DNA from: Bos javanicus
Lineage: Eukaryota; Chordata; Mammalia; Artiodactyla; Bovidae
Direction: 5' to 3'
DNA: 64,000 nucleotides
Assembly (NCBI RefSeq): GCF_032452875.1
Contig: NC_083878.1
Location: 38,951,878-39,015,877, forward strand
The notes beneath the pieces were generated by a model. The model did not search any database. It saw only the letters and a list, made by a program, of their open reading frames with translations, and was not told the origin of the DNA. Position numbers and translations under genes: made by a program. Shown piece after piece: positions 1 through 12,820 of the stretch (position 1 is the first letter of the stretch; every line of letters starts with the position of its first letter).

Positions 1-91
1 CGTTCAGCTGGAGCAGCATGCTTTACTAAGTGCCGCATTGAATAAAAGGCCTTTGGCTTAGTGAGGCTGACTTTGGGGCAGCGAGTTCGGC

Positions 92-166
92 ATGTGACTA
101 TTATCAGCTTTGTGCGTTTGAACAACTTAACCTCATGGAGCCTCAATGTCCTGACATGCCTCATGG
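92..166 (+). mobile_element. Possible MIR SINE core remnant
   Basis: The stretch resembles the MIR core and its right flank, with a TGTG-then-GAAC spacing followed by AACTTAACCTCATGGAGCCT, comparable to the family's ACTTAACCTCTCTGAGCCT block. The match is short and diverged, so this is tentative. Confidence 0.3.
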
Positions 167-1540
167 AGACAACATCTGAGTTACTCTAAGCTTCTTAGTA
201 GTCTTCCTAGTTCCAAAGTTCAATGATCTTGACAGTTCACAAGAAACAATGGTGAGTCCTTTAAGATACTAGAGCCTAGACCTGTGAGCCATTTATACCA
301 TTAGGCTGGGGGAAGGGACAGTCTACCGCACAGAGATTCTAGCCGCACGTATGTACTTCCAGGCTCTGTCCTTTACATCGCATTCCGCCTGCCACAGGCC
401 CTGTCATGACCAATCACAGGCTGTGATTTTGGAAATGCAGAAAAGGGGCATTTGTCAGATTCTCACAAAGGAAGAGTATGTTTGAAAAACAATTTACATA
501 ACCATTTCTTCTTTATTTTTCGTGCCACCACAGAAATGTTTGTGAATACTTTCACTTCAAAATGGCAGAATGAGTACATACTACTGCTTCTCCCTCTTGC
601 CTTGATCCCTAAAAATGATGGAAAAGATACTTAATAAACTCATAATTCCAGTAGAACATGAAAAAAATAGTGTACTCTGTAGATGCTCAATTATGATGAA
701 TTCTTGAAAGAAGGGAAACAAAACATTATCTCATTGAAGAATGGATCCAAAATTCAAAATACATGATGGAGGGTATTGTTTAAGAAGGAGTCATGGCTCC
801 AAGGATGTTAACAAGGAAGAATTTGATACACCCATGGCATGGGATCCTGGGATAATTGGCAGTAGTCAGGCTTTTTGACTCCTGCATATAACCTCTCCCT
901 CCCTAGCTCAGGTGGAGAACAAAAGAGATAGTTACTCCCAGGCCAGAATAGAGGAGAAACATGATTGAATCAGACACAGTGCAAAGTTTTTGGATTGGCA
1001 ACACCCAGTAGAAAAGGGACCCTCTGTGTTCAGATCCTTAGCTAATGATACATCTTGCCTAAAAGATTGTCCCACCACTCCTTTGCACTTAGAGGCTAAA
1101 GTATCTCCCACACCCAGCATCCTTACCTCTTCTTCCAGCAAGTGGTAGAATAAACATAGCAGGCTAATATGGAAATTTCAATACTAAGATGCATATACCA
1201 CCAAACACCACCCAACATTTCTCTCACTTTCTTCCATTTCCTTCTTCCTTGTCTTTCCTAGTTGTTTAGTTGCCCTATTTTATGAGTTTAAATGTTAAAG
1301 GTACCACAAAACCATTTGGAAGCAAGGAGCAATCATAAGTGAAGTGTAGTCTCATTTCACTGAAATCTCAGAATGTCTCTGTAAAACACAAGAGCCTCTC
1401 ATTTTGTGGAAATGTTTCTCAGTTTTGATGCCCAAGTTATAATTCCATTTGGTCCTATTACCAAGAAGGCTTTCATTTTCTATTCTAGCACCGTTAGTTT
1501 TCTAGGTCCTATTCTAAAGTGACAGCACACAATATACACC

Positions 1541-1720
1541 ACTGTAATTGCCATGGCAACCGGATTCATATGCTAATCAGGAATGCAGGTTTAAAGAAGC
1601 ACAAAGGGTCTGAAATTGGCCTTTGATTGTATGGGCCATTTTTGTGTATGGGCCAACCTGCATGGGCTTAATAACAGCATTATACAAAATCTGTTTTCCG
1701 TTTTCAAAAATCTGGGTTAG
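1541..1720. promoter_or_regulatory. Candidate regulatory motif cluster (RFX X-box, POU-like, TCF/LEF-like)
   Basis: Positions 1547-1560 read ATTGCCATGGCAAC, a near-perfect palindromic RFX X-box (family consensus GTTGCCATGGCAAC). Within the next 80 bases there is an ATGCTAAT, which resembles a POU octamer, and a CCTTTGAT that fits a TCF/LEF site. Two copies of TATGGGCCA follow at about 1629 and 1647. The cluster sits in single-copy DNA far from any visible exon. Binding and function are inference. Confidence 0.25.
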
Positions 1721-4158
1721 GTAAGAATGAGTTCCTGACAGTCCAGATAACAGTCCCTAGGGAGGGCTTTGTTCTGTCTTTTTTAACCATCATCATTCAC
1801 CAGGTTCAGTCTAGCCCTACCTCTCAACAGTGACCATGCTGACTGGCGACCCAAGATTCATTTTTCTCTTTTTCCTAAGACAGTTCTCCTTTGCTTTAGA
1901 AAGACACTGCCCAAGAGAATGAGGAGAAGCTGTTTCCAATTCTATCGCTGAACCTTGGTCATTCTAAAGCCTAGACTCAGAGTTCATCTTGGTACTCTCA
2001 TCCTAGTTGCCAGTAATTGGTTTAGGAAGCCCAGCATCAGCCCATTAGTACACAGCATTCCTATGGCCCAACTGTGGCAACATGATCCAACAGGGTTCGT
2101 CTAAGTTTTGCTGGGGAAGAAGTTTTTTTTTTTAGATGTATAAGGAAGAGTTGTCTGTTGCATGAAACCATACTGACTGTCGTTGAGAACTCATCCTGAG
2201 GAGAAAGCATGCATACAGGAGAGGGTAGGGCCAAGAGAACTATGAAGAAGGGAGCTGAAACATGGATTATACCTTGTCTGGAGTCTACCCTAATTCTGGA
2301 CTCTTAGAGATTAAAAGTTTCCATACTGTTTTTGATTTGGGATTCTGTTACTAATATTGTACACTTTAAATGTTATAAATTGAATACCTGGTCTCCCGAT
2401 GTGGAAAATTGCAAGATAAATAGTCTACAATGATGGCTTAGTTGTATTGGGAAGAACAAAGAGTGTGTTCAAACAACTGATTCCTCTCACTGCTGTCACA
2501 AAAAAGAGATTCTATGTTATCTTTATGTAGTAGAATAAAAATTAGCAGAAGGGAGGTCAACATGGTGGAATAAGATGATGTGGAACTTTTCCCTTCCCAC
2601 AAACACATAAAAAATATATCTACATGTGGAGTAATTTCTTATGAAAAACTAACTGGAAATGGGCAGAAGGTCTCCTATAAAAGCAATGCTGTAAGAAAGA
2701 TACAGACATATTTGGGTAGGATGGGAAGAAAGGCACTGAGCCAGGATCTGTCCACCTGGGAGGGGGCCAGGAGGAAAAGGGAGACTGCACATGTGAACGC
2801 TCACCCTGGGGAGTGAATGGCTCAAGGTGCAGACTGGGTATCCCAGTCCAGGGGTCCTATGTATAGCAGGCAAGCCCATTTGACTGATTTAAAAAGCATT
2901 AGGACAGATAGAAAGACTAGAGAAGTCTGGACTCTACTCCTGAGGAGTGTACAGGTGTTGCCCCCAGGCACGGAAGAGAGAGGTCCCCAGTCCAAGCCAA
3001 GTGAATGCTCTGGCCCTGCCCACTGCATGCCATAGTCTAGCACTAGATCTAAGGTGGTTGCAACAGGGGAAGAGATGCACCATGTGCTACATCTGAGCAG
3101 AGCCCCAGATGCCTACACAGGCAGAGCACTGGGCCTCTGTGAGCACACCAACTCTACTTCAGCAGTGCCCTCCTTTGGTACAAAGGTCCCAGTGTGGGGA
3201 GAAGGGACAGCACACAATTGAAGGGAATGGAGCTAGCTTGAGCCAAACCTTCAGGTAATCTATTCCAGCAACTGGAGAGAAGACCCCCAACCTGACAGGG
3301 CAGTGATGGCCGCTGAGCAGAGAGCCAGTCCTGCCTCACACCCCTATCAGACTCTAACTCCTCTGTCAGCAGCTGCACCTCCTACCAAAGTGATAGCTGC
3401 CGGCACTCCCTGAGGAAGACATGACTGGCCGCCACATCAAATCGATCCCTGTCATCAAAGGGATTGAACACATGCTGTTTACACAGGTACATTCCCACAT
3501 AAGATCACCTCTTCAAGACCAAAATAGGTAACTGTTTCATCTAAATTCATGGAGGCAGAGAAAGTTAAGTAGAATGAAAAGACAAACTACTCTCAATTGA
3601 AAGACCGAGAGAAAACTTCTGAAAAAATAATGAAACAGACTGTAATCTACCAGACAGATAATTCAAAATATTGGTAATAATAAGGCTGACTGAATTAGGG
3701 GAGAAATTGATGTAAACAAAGTTAATCTTTCATGAAGACTCAGAAATTATAAAGAAGTAGCACACACAAAAAATAGATAATTAAATATTTGAGATAAAAA
3801 GCACACTAAGAGCAACAAATGGCTGACTAAATGTCACAGAAGAATGCATAAATGATCTGGAAGATAGACTAATGGAAAACATCCAATCAGAACAGCAGAC
3901 AAATAAAAACATGTGAGTACAACATATGAAATCTCTGGGATACTATCAAAGGTGCCAACATAGGGTTACAGGAAGAAAGAAAAAAAAAGGATTTCGAGAA
4001 ACTATTTGAAGAAATTATGGATGAAAACTTTCCAAACCTGAAGAAGGAAAGAAATATTCAGACAGGAAGCACAGAGGGTCCCAATAAAGATGAGCCCAAA
4101 CAGATCGACACTGAGGCATATCATAATTAAAATGGCAAAAGTTAAAGATAAAAACACA

Positions 4159-5743
4159 CAACAATACAAAAAAAGATCTTCACGACCCAGGTAACTACGA
4201 CGGTGTGATCATTCACCTAGAGCCAGACATCCTGGAATGCCAGGTCAAGTGGGCCTTAGGAAGCATCACTGAAAACAAAGCTAGTGGAGGTGATGGAATT
4301 CCAGTTCAGCTATTTCAAATCCTAAAAGATGATGCTGTGAAAGTGCTGCACTCAATATGCCAACAAATCTGGAAAATGCAGCAGTGGCCACAGGACTGAA
4401 AAAGGTCAGTTTTCATTCCAATCCCAAAGAAAGGCAATGCCAAAGAATGCTCAAACTACTGCACAATTGCACTCATCTCTCACACTAGCAAAGTAATGCT
4501 CAAAATTCTTCAAGCCAGGCTTCAGCAATATGTGAACTGTGAACTTCCAGATGTTCAAGCTGGATTTCGAAAAGGCAGAGGGACCAGAGATCAAATTGCC
4601 AACAACCACTGGATCATTGAAAAAGCAAGAGAGTTCCAGAAAAACATCTGCTTCTGCTTTATTGACTATGCCAAAGCCTTTGACTGTGTGGGTCAAAATA
4701 AACTGTGGACAATTCTGAAAGAGATGGGAATACCAGACCACCTGACCTGCCTCTGGAGAAATCTGTATGCAGGTCAGGAAGCAATGGTTAGAACTGGACA
4801 TGAACAACAGACTGGTTCCAAATAGGGAAAGGAGTACGTCAAGGCTATATATTGTCACCCTACTTATTTAACTTATACGCAGAGTACATCATGCAAAACG
4901 CTGGGCTTGATGAGTCACAAGCTGGAATCAAGATTGCCAGGAGAAATATCAATAACCTCAGATATTCAGATGACACCACCCTTATGGAAGAAAGTGAAAA
5001 AGAACTAAAGAGCATCTTGATGAAAGTGAAAGAGGAGAGTGAAAAAGTTGGCTTAAAGCTCAACATTCAGAAAACGAAGATCATGGCATCTGGTCCCATC
5101 ACTTCATGGCAAATAGATGGGGAAACAGTGGAAACAGTGACAGACTTTATTTTCTTGGGCTCTAAAATCACTGCAGATGGTGACTGCAGCCATGAAATTA
5201 AAAGATGCTTACTCCTTGGAAGAAAAGCTATGACCAACCTAGACAGCATATTAAAAAGCAGAGATATTACTTTGCCCCAAATGGTCCATCTAGTTAAAGC
5301 TATGGTTTTTCCAGTCATCATGTATGGATGTGAGAATTGGACTTAAAGAAAGCTGAGCGCCAAAGAATTGATGCTTTTGAACTGTGGTGTTGGAGAAGAC
5401 ACCTGAGAGTCTCTTGGACTGCAAGGAGATCCAACCAGTCAATCCTAGAGAAAATCAGCCCTGATTATTCATTGGAAGGACTGATGTTGAAGCTGAAACT
5501 CCAGTCCTTTGGCCACCTAATGAGAAGAACTGACTCATTGGAAAAGACCGTGATGGTGAGAAAGATTGAAGGTGGGAGGAAAAGGGGAAGACAGAGGATG
5601 AGATGGTTGGATTGCATCACCAACATGATACACATGTGTTTGAGTAAGCTCCAGGAGTTGGTGATGGACAGGGAAGCCTGAAGTGCTGCAGTCCATGGGG
5701 TCGCAAAGAGTCGGACATGACTTGAGTGACTGAACTGAACTGA
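4159..5743 (+). mobile_element. BovB (RTE) LINE, 5' truncated, with reverse-transcriptase remnant
   Basis: BovB encodes an endonuclease/reverse-transcriptase polyprotein; this copy starts in the linker before the RT and ends with the family tail at 5743. RT pieces are readable: GFRKGRGTRDQIAN, FIDYAKAFDCVGQNKLW (motif A, catalytic Asp kept), and YSDDTTLMEE (motif C; family YADD, here Ala to Ser, both Asp kept). The frame is broken by a TGG-to-TGA change at 4397-4399, a frame shift near 4825-4852 and a further break near 5345. Flanking L1-A resumes on both sides. The sequences AAAGATAAAAACACA (4144-4158) and AAAGACAAAAAGAGA (5744-5758) look like a decayed TSD. Confidence 0.9.
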
Positions 5744-5948
5744 AAGACAAAAAGAGAATAAAAGGAGCAAGAAGAAAAGTTATGCAAGGGAATTCCCATA
5801 AGGCTGACAGCTGATTTTTCTAAGGAAACTTTACAGGCCAGAAGGGAGTGGCATGATATATTCAAAATCCTGAAAGAGCAAAAGCTGCAACCCGGGGTAC
5901 TCTACCCAGGAAGATTATTAAATATTTAGAATATAAAGAGAGATAAAG

Positions 5949-6008
5949 AACTTCTCAGTTCAGTCACTCAGTCGTGTCCAGCTCTCTGTGACCCATGGAC
6001 TGCAGCAG
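5949..6008 (-). mobile_element. Very short BovB 3'-end / Bov-A fragment
   Basis: About 60 bases match the reversed BovB terminal block (CAGTTCAGTCACTCAGTCGT followed by a GACCCATGGACTGCAG block). L1-A ORF1 sequence surrounds it. Confidence 0.7.
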
Positions 6009-6835
6009 GAGACAAGCAAAATCTAAAGGAATTTGCCCATACTAAACCTACCCTAAAAGGAATACTGAAGTATCTTCTCTAAATAGAATAGAATCAAGAG
6101 TCTACAGAACAGGGAAAATCTCAATACAAAAGACAAATATAGAGTAAGGATTTAAGATCATTTAAATAAGCCGGTATATTGATTAAAAGACAAAGATTTG
6201 TAAAAGCAGCTATAACAATGATACAGTTAAGGGATAAGCTTAAGTTAGAAAATGTAATATTAGAAAGAAATGGGGAAGGAAAGTAAAAATTGTAGATCTT
6301 TTGGAATGTATTTGAACTTAAATGAATATCACTTTAAATCAAGTAGATATAATTATAGATCAACAATAAGAACCTTATAGTAACCACAAATCAAAAGCCT
6401 CCAACAGACATAAAAAATAAAAAGGAAACCAATCATGCTACAAAATATAATTAAACCACAAAAGAAATGAACAGAGGACTACAAAAATAACCAGAAAACA
6501 ATGATTAAAATGGCAATAAGTACATACCTATCCATAATTATGATAAATATCAATAAACTAAATGATCCAATCAAAAGACATAGTAGCAGATTAGATTTAA
6601 AAAACAAAATAAAATAAGAACCTGCAATATGCACACTTCAGTGCAAAAGACATATACACACAAAATGAGAGGATGGAAAAAAGAAAGTTTCTATGGAAAC
6701 TCCCAAGACAGCAGAGATAGCAATAGTCATATCAGACAAAATAGACTTTAAAATAAGTATGATAATGAAGGACAAATAAGGCTGTTATATATTGATAGAA
6801 TAATGCAATAAGAGGATATTATAATATCCATTAAG

Positions 6836-7535
6836 ATCAGTTCAGTTCAGTTGCTCAGTCATGTCTGACTCTTTGTGACCCCATGAATCACAGCATGCCA
6901 GGCCTCCCTGTCCATCACCAACTCTCAGAGTTCACCCAAACCCATGTCCATCGAGTTGGTGATGCCATCCAGCCATCTCATCCTCTGTTGTCCCTTCTTC
7001 TCCTGATCCCAATCCCTCCCAGCATTAGGGTCTTTTCCAAAGAGTCAACTCATTGCATGAGGTGGCCAAAGTATTGGAGTTTCAGCTTCAACATCAGTCC
7101 TTCCAAAGAACACCCAGGACTGATCTTTAGGATGGACTGGTGTATCTCCTTGCAGTCCAAGGGACTCTCAAGAGTCTTCTCCAACACCACAGTTCAAAAG
7201 CATCAGTTCTTCGGCACTCAGCTTTCTTCACTGTCCAACTCTCACATCCATACATGACCACTGGAAAAACCATAGCCTTGACTAGATGGACCTTTGCTGG
7301 CAAAGTAATGTCTCTGCTTTTTAATATGCTATCTACTGCTACTGCTACTGCTAAGTCAATTCATCTAGGTTGGTCATAATTTTCCTTCTAAGGAGTAAGC
7401 GTCTTTTAATTTCATGGCTGCAGTCACCATCTGTAGTGATTTTGGAGCCACAAAAAATGAAGTCTGACACTGTTTCCACTGTTTCCCCATCTATTTCCCA
7501 TGAAGTGATGGGACCAGATGCCATGATCTTAGGTG
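6836..7535 (-). mobile_element. BovB 3' fragment, minus strand, with an internal micro-insertion
   Basis: The reversed BovB tail starts at 6836 and the element can be read back to the RT thumb region around 7535. It interrupts the endonuclease part of L1-A. Between 7334 and 7361 there are about 28 extra bases resembling the first bases of a BovA2 SINE (CTGCTAAGTCAATTC), bounded by ATCT on both sides. Confidence 0.88.
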
Positions 7536-8586
7536 TCCCTATATTTGGTGCATGTAAGTGTATAAATACTAACAGACTTCAAGGGAGAAACTGACAGAAG
7601 TGCAATAATACTGGGAAATTTTAACTGAGGCACTGACATCAACATACAGCTCATCCAGATGGAAAAATCAAGACAAGAGTGGTATTAAATGACACAATAG
7701 ATGAGTTGGATTTAATTGATATCTACAGGGTGTTACGTCCAAACACAGCATAATACACATTCAAGTGCACATGGAACATTCTCCAGAAAAGGCACATACT
7801 AGGGCATAAAAGAGTGCTCAACAAATTGAATAGGATAGAAATTATATCAAGCACTATTTCTTACCTTAATAGTACAAAATTAGAACTCAGCTACAGAAGC
7901 AAAAATGAGAAAAGGACAAACACGTGGACACTAAAGAACATGCTACTAAAAAACTAATGTTTCTAGGACAAAAACAGAAATACATTTCAATGGAACAGAA
8001 TAAGAAGTCCAGAGATAACCCCACACACCTATTGTCAACTAATCCATGACAAAGGAGGCAAGAATATACAATGGGGAAAAGACAGGCTCTTCAATAAGTG
8101 ATGGTGGCAAAACCAGACAGCTACATGTAAAAGAATAAAATTAGGATACTTCCTAACACCATACACAAAAATAAACTCAAAATGGATTAAAGACCTAAAT
8201 ATAAGGCCAGATATTATAAAACTCTTAGAGGAAAACATAAGCATAACACTCTCTGATATAAATAATAGCAACATCTTTTTTGATCCACTTCAAACAGCAA
8301 TAAAAATAAAAACAAACAAATGGACCCAATTAAACTTAAAAGCCTTTGCACAGCAAACGAAACCATAAACAAAATGACAGGTCTCAGAGTGGGAGAAAAT
8401 ATTTGCAAACAAAACAATTGACAAGGGATTAATCTCCAAAATATACAAACAGCTCAGGTAGTTCAGTATCAAAAAACAAACAACATAATCAGAAAATGGA
8501 CAGAAGATCTAAATAGATACTTTTCCAAAGAGGACATACAGATGGCCAAAAAATATATGAAAAGATGTTCAACATCACTAATTATT

Positions 8587-8855
8587 GCTACTGCTAAGTC
8601 ACTTCAGTTGTGTCTGACTCTGTGCGACCCTACAGACGGCAGCCCACCAGGCTCCCCTGTCCCTGGGATTCTCCAGGCAAGACCACTGGAGTGGGTTGCC
8701 ATTTCCTTCTCCAATGCATGAAAGGGAAAAGTGAAAGTGAAGTCGCTCAGTCATGTCTGACTCTTCGTGACCCCATGGACTGCAGCCTACCAGGCTCCTC
8801 CGTCCATGGGATTTTCCAGGCAAGAGTACTGGAGTGGGGTGCCATTGCCTTCTCC
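8587..8855 (+). mobile_element. BovA2 SINE with 13-bp TSD
   Basis: A full dimeric BovA2: the first Bov-A unit starts with a TGCTACTGCTAAG block, then the linker AAAGTGAAAGTGAAG, then a second unit ending GCCATTGCCTTCTCC. The flanks ATCACTAATTATT (8574-8586) and ATCACTGATTATT (8856-8868) are a 12/13 target-site duplication. L1-A sequence continues on both sides. Confidence 0.93.
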
Positions 8856-8920
8856 ATCACTGATTATTAGAGAAATGCAAATCAAATGAGGTACACCTCA
8901 CAAAAAGTATCACATTTTTT

Positions 8921-9328
8921 ACAGGCAACAATAAATAATCTTAAAATTCACATGGAACCACAGAAGACCTCAAATTGTCACAGTGTCTTCAGAAAAAAGA
9001 AAAAAAAAAGCTGGAGTTATAACCCTCCCAGACAACAGACAACAAAACTACAGTAATCAAAACAGCATGGTACTGGCACAAAAACAGACGAATAGGTCAA
9101 TGGACCAGAATAGACTTCAGAGATAAGCCCCCAAACATAAAGTCAATTAATCTATGACAAACTGGCCAGAATATACAATGGGGAAAAGACAATGTCTTCA
9201 AAAAGTGGTGCTTGGAAAACTGGACAGTCATATGTAAAGCTATCAGATTAGAACATTTCCTCATGCCATATACAAAAATAAATTCAAAATGGTTTAAAGA
9301 CCTAACTGTAGGTCACTGTAGATCCCTC
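8921..9328 (+). mobile_element. L1-A2: ORF2 fragment (post-palm to C-terminal region)
   Basis: The sequence jumps back within ORF2 relative to the end of L1-A, covering the TGGTACTGGCACAAAAACAG block and the TACAAAAATAAATTCAAAATGG block, then stops abruptly where L1-B 5'UTR starts. It is either a separate L1 fragment or a rearranged part of L1-A. It carries no intact frame. Confidence 0.65.
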
Positions 9329-10546
9329 ATCCTATGGAGCAAGCAGTCAAGCTGCAATCTGGGTATCCTAGTCCTAGGGGCCTGTGCAGAGGAGACAAAT
9401 CCTGTTGGCTGCTGGGAAAACCACTGGCATAGACATAAGATCTGGAGAAGCCTAAACTCTACTCATGAGGAGTGCATGTGTGCTGGCTTGCCAACCATCA
9501 GAGTGGAGAAAGTCTTGCACTATGGGCTGCCACCTTGCTGCTGTACTCCCCAATCCAAACAGGGCAAACACCCTGGCTCCACTCACTCTATACCAAAGTT
9601 GTCACAGCCCTCTTAGACTAGGTACATAGACACGATGAGCGTCTGGTGTGTAATCTGAGCAGAGCAGTGGCGGCCATTGGCAGCATGTGCCAAAGGCAAT
9701 ATCATAGGAGTGCACTGCAGCTTAGATCTGGAAGACTGGCAGACAAGCTCTGGGAAAGGACTCGGAACCAAGCTATGCAGAGATACCTGGGGGTCTTAGG
9801 TGTGGTCCAGGCAGGCAATGGCAGCCATGCATTGCAGGGGCATGCAGTGGTTCATCTCCCAATGAGACCACCCTGCCCCTGCCCATTCCACACCAAAACT
9901 TAGCACTTGATCTGGGGCAGACAGGTCTTGGGAGAATACTGCCACAGAGGCAGTCCAGATACTGGGCAATGTTGTAGCCACCTGAGAATGCCATACCCTC
10001 AGTCCCAGATTATTCTACCACATAACCTTAGACTAGATGTTGTATGAACACAGATGGGAAGGGATGTGATCTTGGCCTGCTTCTAAGCAGAGCTGCAGAC
10101 ATCTATACAGGCAGTGCATGTGGGAATCACCACATGGGAATCACTTTAGCAATTACCTCCTTTGGGGCAGGACATGCACTCAAGGGCAATGAAGCCTGAT
10201 CAAACATTATCCTCAGGACTTCTACTCCAAAAACTGGGAAGCAGACCCCACTACCAACAGGGCAGTGACATACATAGAGCAGAGAGCAAGTTCTACATCA
10301 CATCTCCCACAGGTTTTACTTTCTCCAACACCAGCTGCACCCTCCTATCAGATAAAGGCCAGTACACCCTGAGGAAAGACATGACTGGTGTCTATACCAA
10401 AACCAGCCCTTGTACCAAAGACTTTGGACATAGACACTCTGTACAAGGTTGCTCCAACATAGACACAAACCCTCAAGGCCACAGTAAAGTGAAATGGAAA
10501 GGCAGAGGAATTATACCCAACTAAAGGAACAAATAAAGGAATACCT

Positions 10547-10760
10547 GGGGCTTCCCAGATGATACTAGTGGGAAAGAATCTGCCTGCCAATGCAGGAGAC
10601 CTAAGAGATAGTGGTTCAATCCCTGGGTTGGGAAGATCCCCTGGAGTAGGAAATGGATGCCCACTCGTGTTCTTGCCTGGAAAATTCCATGGACAGAGGA
10701 GCTTGGTGGGCTACAGTCCCTGGGTCCCCAAGAGTCGGACATGACCAAGTGACTGAGCAC
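10547..10760 (+). mobile_element. Bov-tA SINE
   Basis: Starts with GGGGCTTCCCAGATG, carries the tRNA-derived head (TGCCAATGCAGGAGAC and GGTTCAATCCCTGGG, B-box-like) and the Bov-A body, and ends GACTGAGCAC. It lies between the 5'UTR and ORF1 of L1-B. Confidence 0.9.
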
Positions 10761-11106
10761 AAAGAAACAAGAGAAATCCCCTAAAAGAATAATAAACAGA
10801 GCTTACCAGTCTACCACACTCTGTGATCAAAAGGGTGGTAATACAAATGCTAACTGAATTAAGAAAATTATCAATAGAAATGCAGACACAGTAAAAAGGA
10901 ATGGAAAGTATAAAGATAAAACAATCAAGAATAGAATATTCAACTGCTGAAATAAAAGGCAATCTAGAAGCAAAGAACATTCAACTAAATGACAGCAAAG
11001 AATGCTTAAGCGGTCTGGAAAATAGAATAATGGAAATCACCCAATCAGAATAGCAGAGAGACCAAAAAAATATAACATACAAGATCTATGGGATAATATA
11101 AAGCAT

Positions 11107-11245
11107 GTTCAGTTCAGTTCAGTTGCTCAGTCATGTCCAACTCTTTGCAACCCCAAGGACTGCAACATGCCAGGCCTCCCTGTCCATCACCAACTCCTGG
11201 AGTTTACTCAAACTCATATCCATTGAGTCAGTTGATGCCATCCAA
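11107..11245 (-). mobile_element. BovB 3'-terminal fragment
   Basis: About 140 bases of the reversed BovB end, from the GTTCAGTTCAGTTCAGTTG tail to GATGCCATCCAA. It interrupts L1-B ORF1, and part of ORF1 is missing across the insertion. Confidence 0.85.
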
Positions 11246-12418
11246 TTGTAAGCCTCTCCAGCTTATTTCTCTACAGAAAACTTTACAGGCCAGAAGGGAG
11301 TGGCATGATATAGTTAAAGCCCTACAAGGGAAAAAACTACAATCTAGGATACTCTTACCTGGATTAGAACAGAAGAAGAAACAAAGGACTTCTGAAACAA
11401 GTGAAAACTGAAAGAATTCAGCATACTAAACCTACTTTAAAAGGAGAACAGAAAGGTATTTAAAAACACATGCACACACACACACAAAATCTAAAGGAAA
11501 TGGAAAAATCCCAAAATGAAAGGCAAATATATTGTAAGAATTGAAAATCATTTAAATAATCCAGTACATAGATTAAAAACAGTCAAAATGGTAAACATGA
11601 TTATAACTCCAATAGAAGTAGAAGGATATGCATTAAGATATAAAACAGAACACGAAAATCACAAAATGTGGGTGAGGAGTATATAAAAATATAGATCTTT
11701 TGGAATGCCTTTAAATTGAATGACTCAGGTTAAAGCAAATAGATATAATTACGTGTCAAATTCTTAAATTCCATGATAACCACAAATCAAAAACAAAATA
11801 GATTTATAAAAAAAACAAAAAGAAAGGAACTAAAACATACTACAAAGAAAATGAAACCATAAAAGGAAAAAAAAACAGAACAACAACAAAAACAACTAGG
11901 GCAGAAATGGCGATAAGTACATGCCTAAGAATAATTACTTTAAATAACAACAAACAAAATAATCTGATGAAAAGACAAAGTGGCAAAATCTTCCAAACAA
12001 ACAAAATTCCAGGACGAGATGGCTTCACAGGTAAATTCTATCAACCATTTAAAGAAGAGATAACATCCATCCTTCTCAAATACTTCCAAAATATTCCAGA
12101 GGAAGGAACACTCCTAAGCTCATTCTATGAGGCCACCATCATCCTGATATCAAAAACAAACAAAGATATAACCCCTAAAAAAAATTGGGGGCAAATATCA
12201 TTGATGAACATAAACAGAAAAATCCTCAACAAAATACCAGTAAACAGAATCCAACAACACATTAAAAAGATAACACACCATGATCAAGTGGGTTTATTGC
12301 AGTGATGAAAGGATTCTTTATACCAAATTAATCAATCTGATACACCATGTTAACAAATAAAAAACATATATAATCATCATCTCATTCAGTCAGTTCAGCC
12401 ACTCAGTCATGTTCAACT

Positions 12419-12563
12419 TTTTTTTTTTTTTACAGTGAAAATTCTTTCTTTTTATTTTATTTTTAATTTTATTTATTTATTTATTTTTTTAAGAAGACAT
12501 TTTTTTTAAATTGGAGGTTAATTACTTTACAATATTATATTGGTTTTGCCATACATCAACATG
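12419..12563 (-). mobile_element. L1_BT-like 3' tail fragment (minus)
   Basis: A poly-T run is followed by an A/T-rich stretch and then AATTGGAGGTTAATTACTTT, the reverse of the L1 terminal block. It is about 145 bases long and breaks the 3' end of the surrounding BovB after CATGTTCAAC, so it is younger than that BovB. Confidence 0.8.
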
Positions 12564-12820
12564 ATTTGCAACCCCATGGACTGCAGCATGCCAGGCTTCC
12601 CTGTCCATCACCATGTACCGGAGCTTGCTCAAACTCATGTCCATTGAGTAGGTGATGCCATCCAACCATGTCATCCTCTGTCGCCCCCTTCTCCTCCTGC
12701 CTTCAATCTTTCCCAGCATCATGGTATTTTCCAATGAGTCAGTTCTTCACATCAGGTGGCCAAATGATTTGAGTTTCAGCTTTAGTACAGTCTTTCCAAT
12801 GAATATGCAGGACTGATTTC

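Larger units (their letters stand above)
1..2533. other. Single-copy-looking DNA, no gene recognised
   Basis: No LINE, BovB or SINE body is recognisable here apart from a weak MIR-like stretch near the left edge. Open frames are short and lack convincing splice-bounded structure. A minus-strand frame at 932-1141 has no recognisable motif. The stretch from about 770 to 1150 has the texture of decayed retroviral-like sequence, but I cannot assign a family. The region ends where an L1 5' untranslated region begins. Confidence 0.5.
2534..8920 (+). mobile_element. L1-A: ancient artiodactyl L1 with 5'UTR, ORF1 and ORF2 remnants
   Basis: A LINE-1 that starts in its 5'UTR at the typical CAACATGGTGGAATAAG block and carries a G/C-richer UTR to about 3520. 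Decayed ORF1 sequence follows (3520-4158, resuming 5744-6450), then the ORF2 endonuclease start (about 6490-6835 and 7536-7960) and the ORF2 C-terminal region (about 7985-8586 and 8869-8920). At about 7965 the text jumps from the endonuclease/linker to the post-palm region, so the reverse-transcriptase core is missing. Frames are destroyed by stops throughout. It was later hit by a BovB (4159), a BovB 3' piece (6836) and a BovA2 (8587). Its sequence divergence suggests an L1MA-like age rather than young L1_BT. Confidence 0.8.

Noticed and set aside
932..1141. 69-codon minus-strand frame followed by GAGGTAAGG
   Set aside because: A donor-like site without a plausible acceptor, and no protein motif; likely chance or decayed retroviral-like sequence.
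4159..5743. BovB frames as a host gene
   Set aside because: All matches are to RTE reverse transcriptase; truncation, stops and TSDs mark a dead transposon.
8869..8925. L1-A2 as a simple continuation of L1-A
   Set aside because: The ORF2 position moves backwards at about 8921, so a second fragment or a rearrangement is required.
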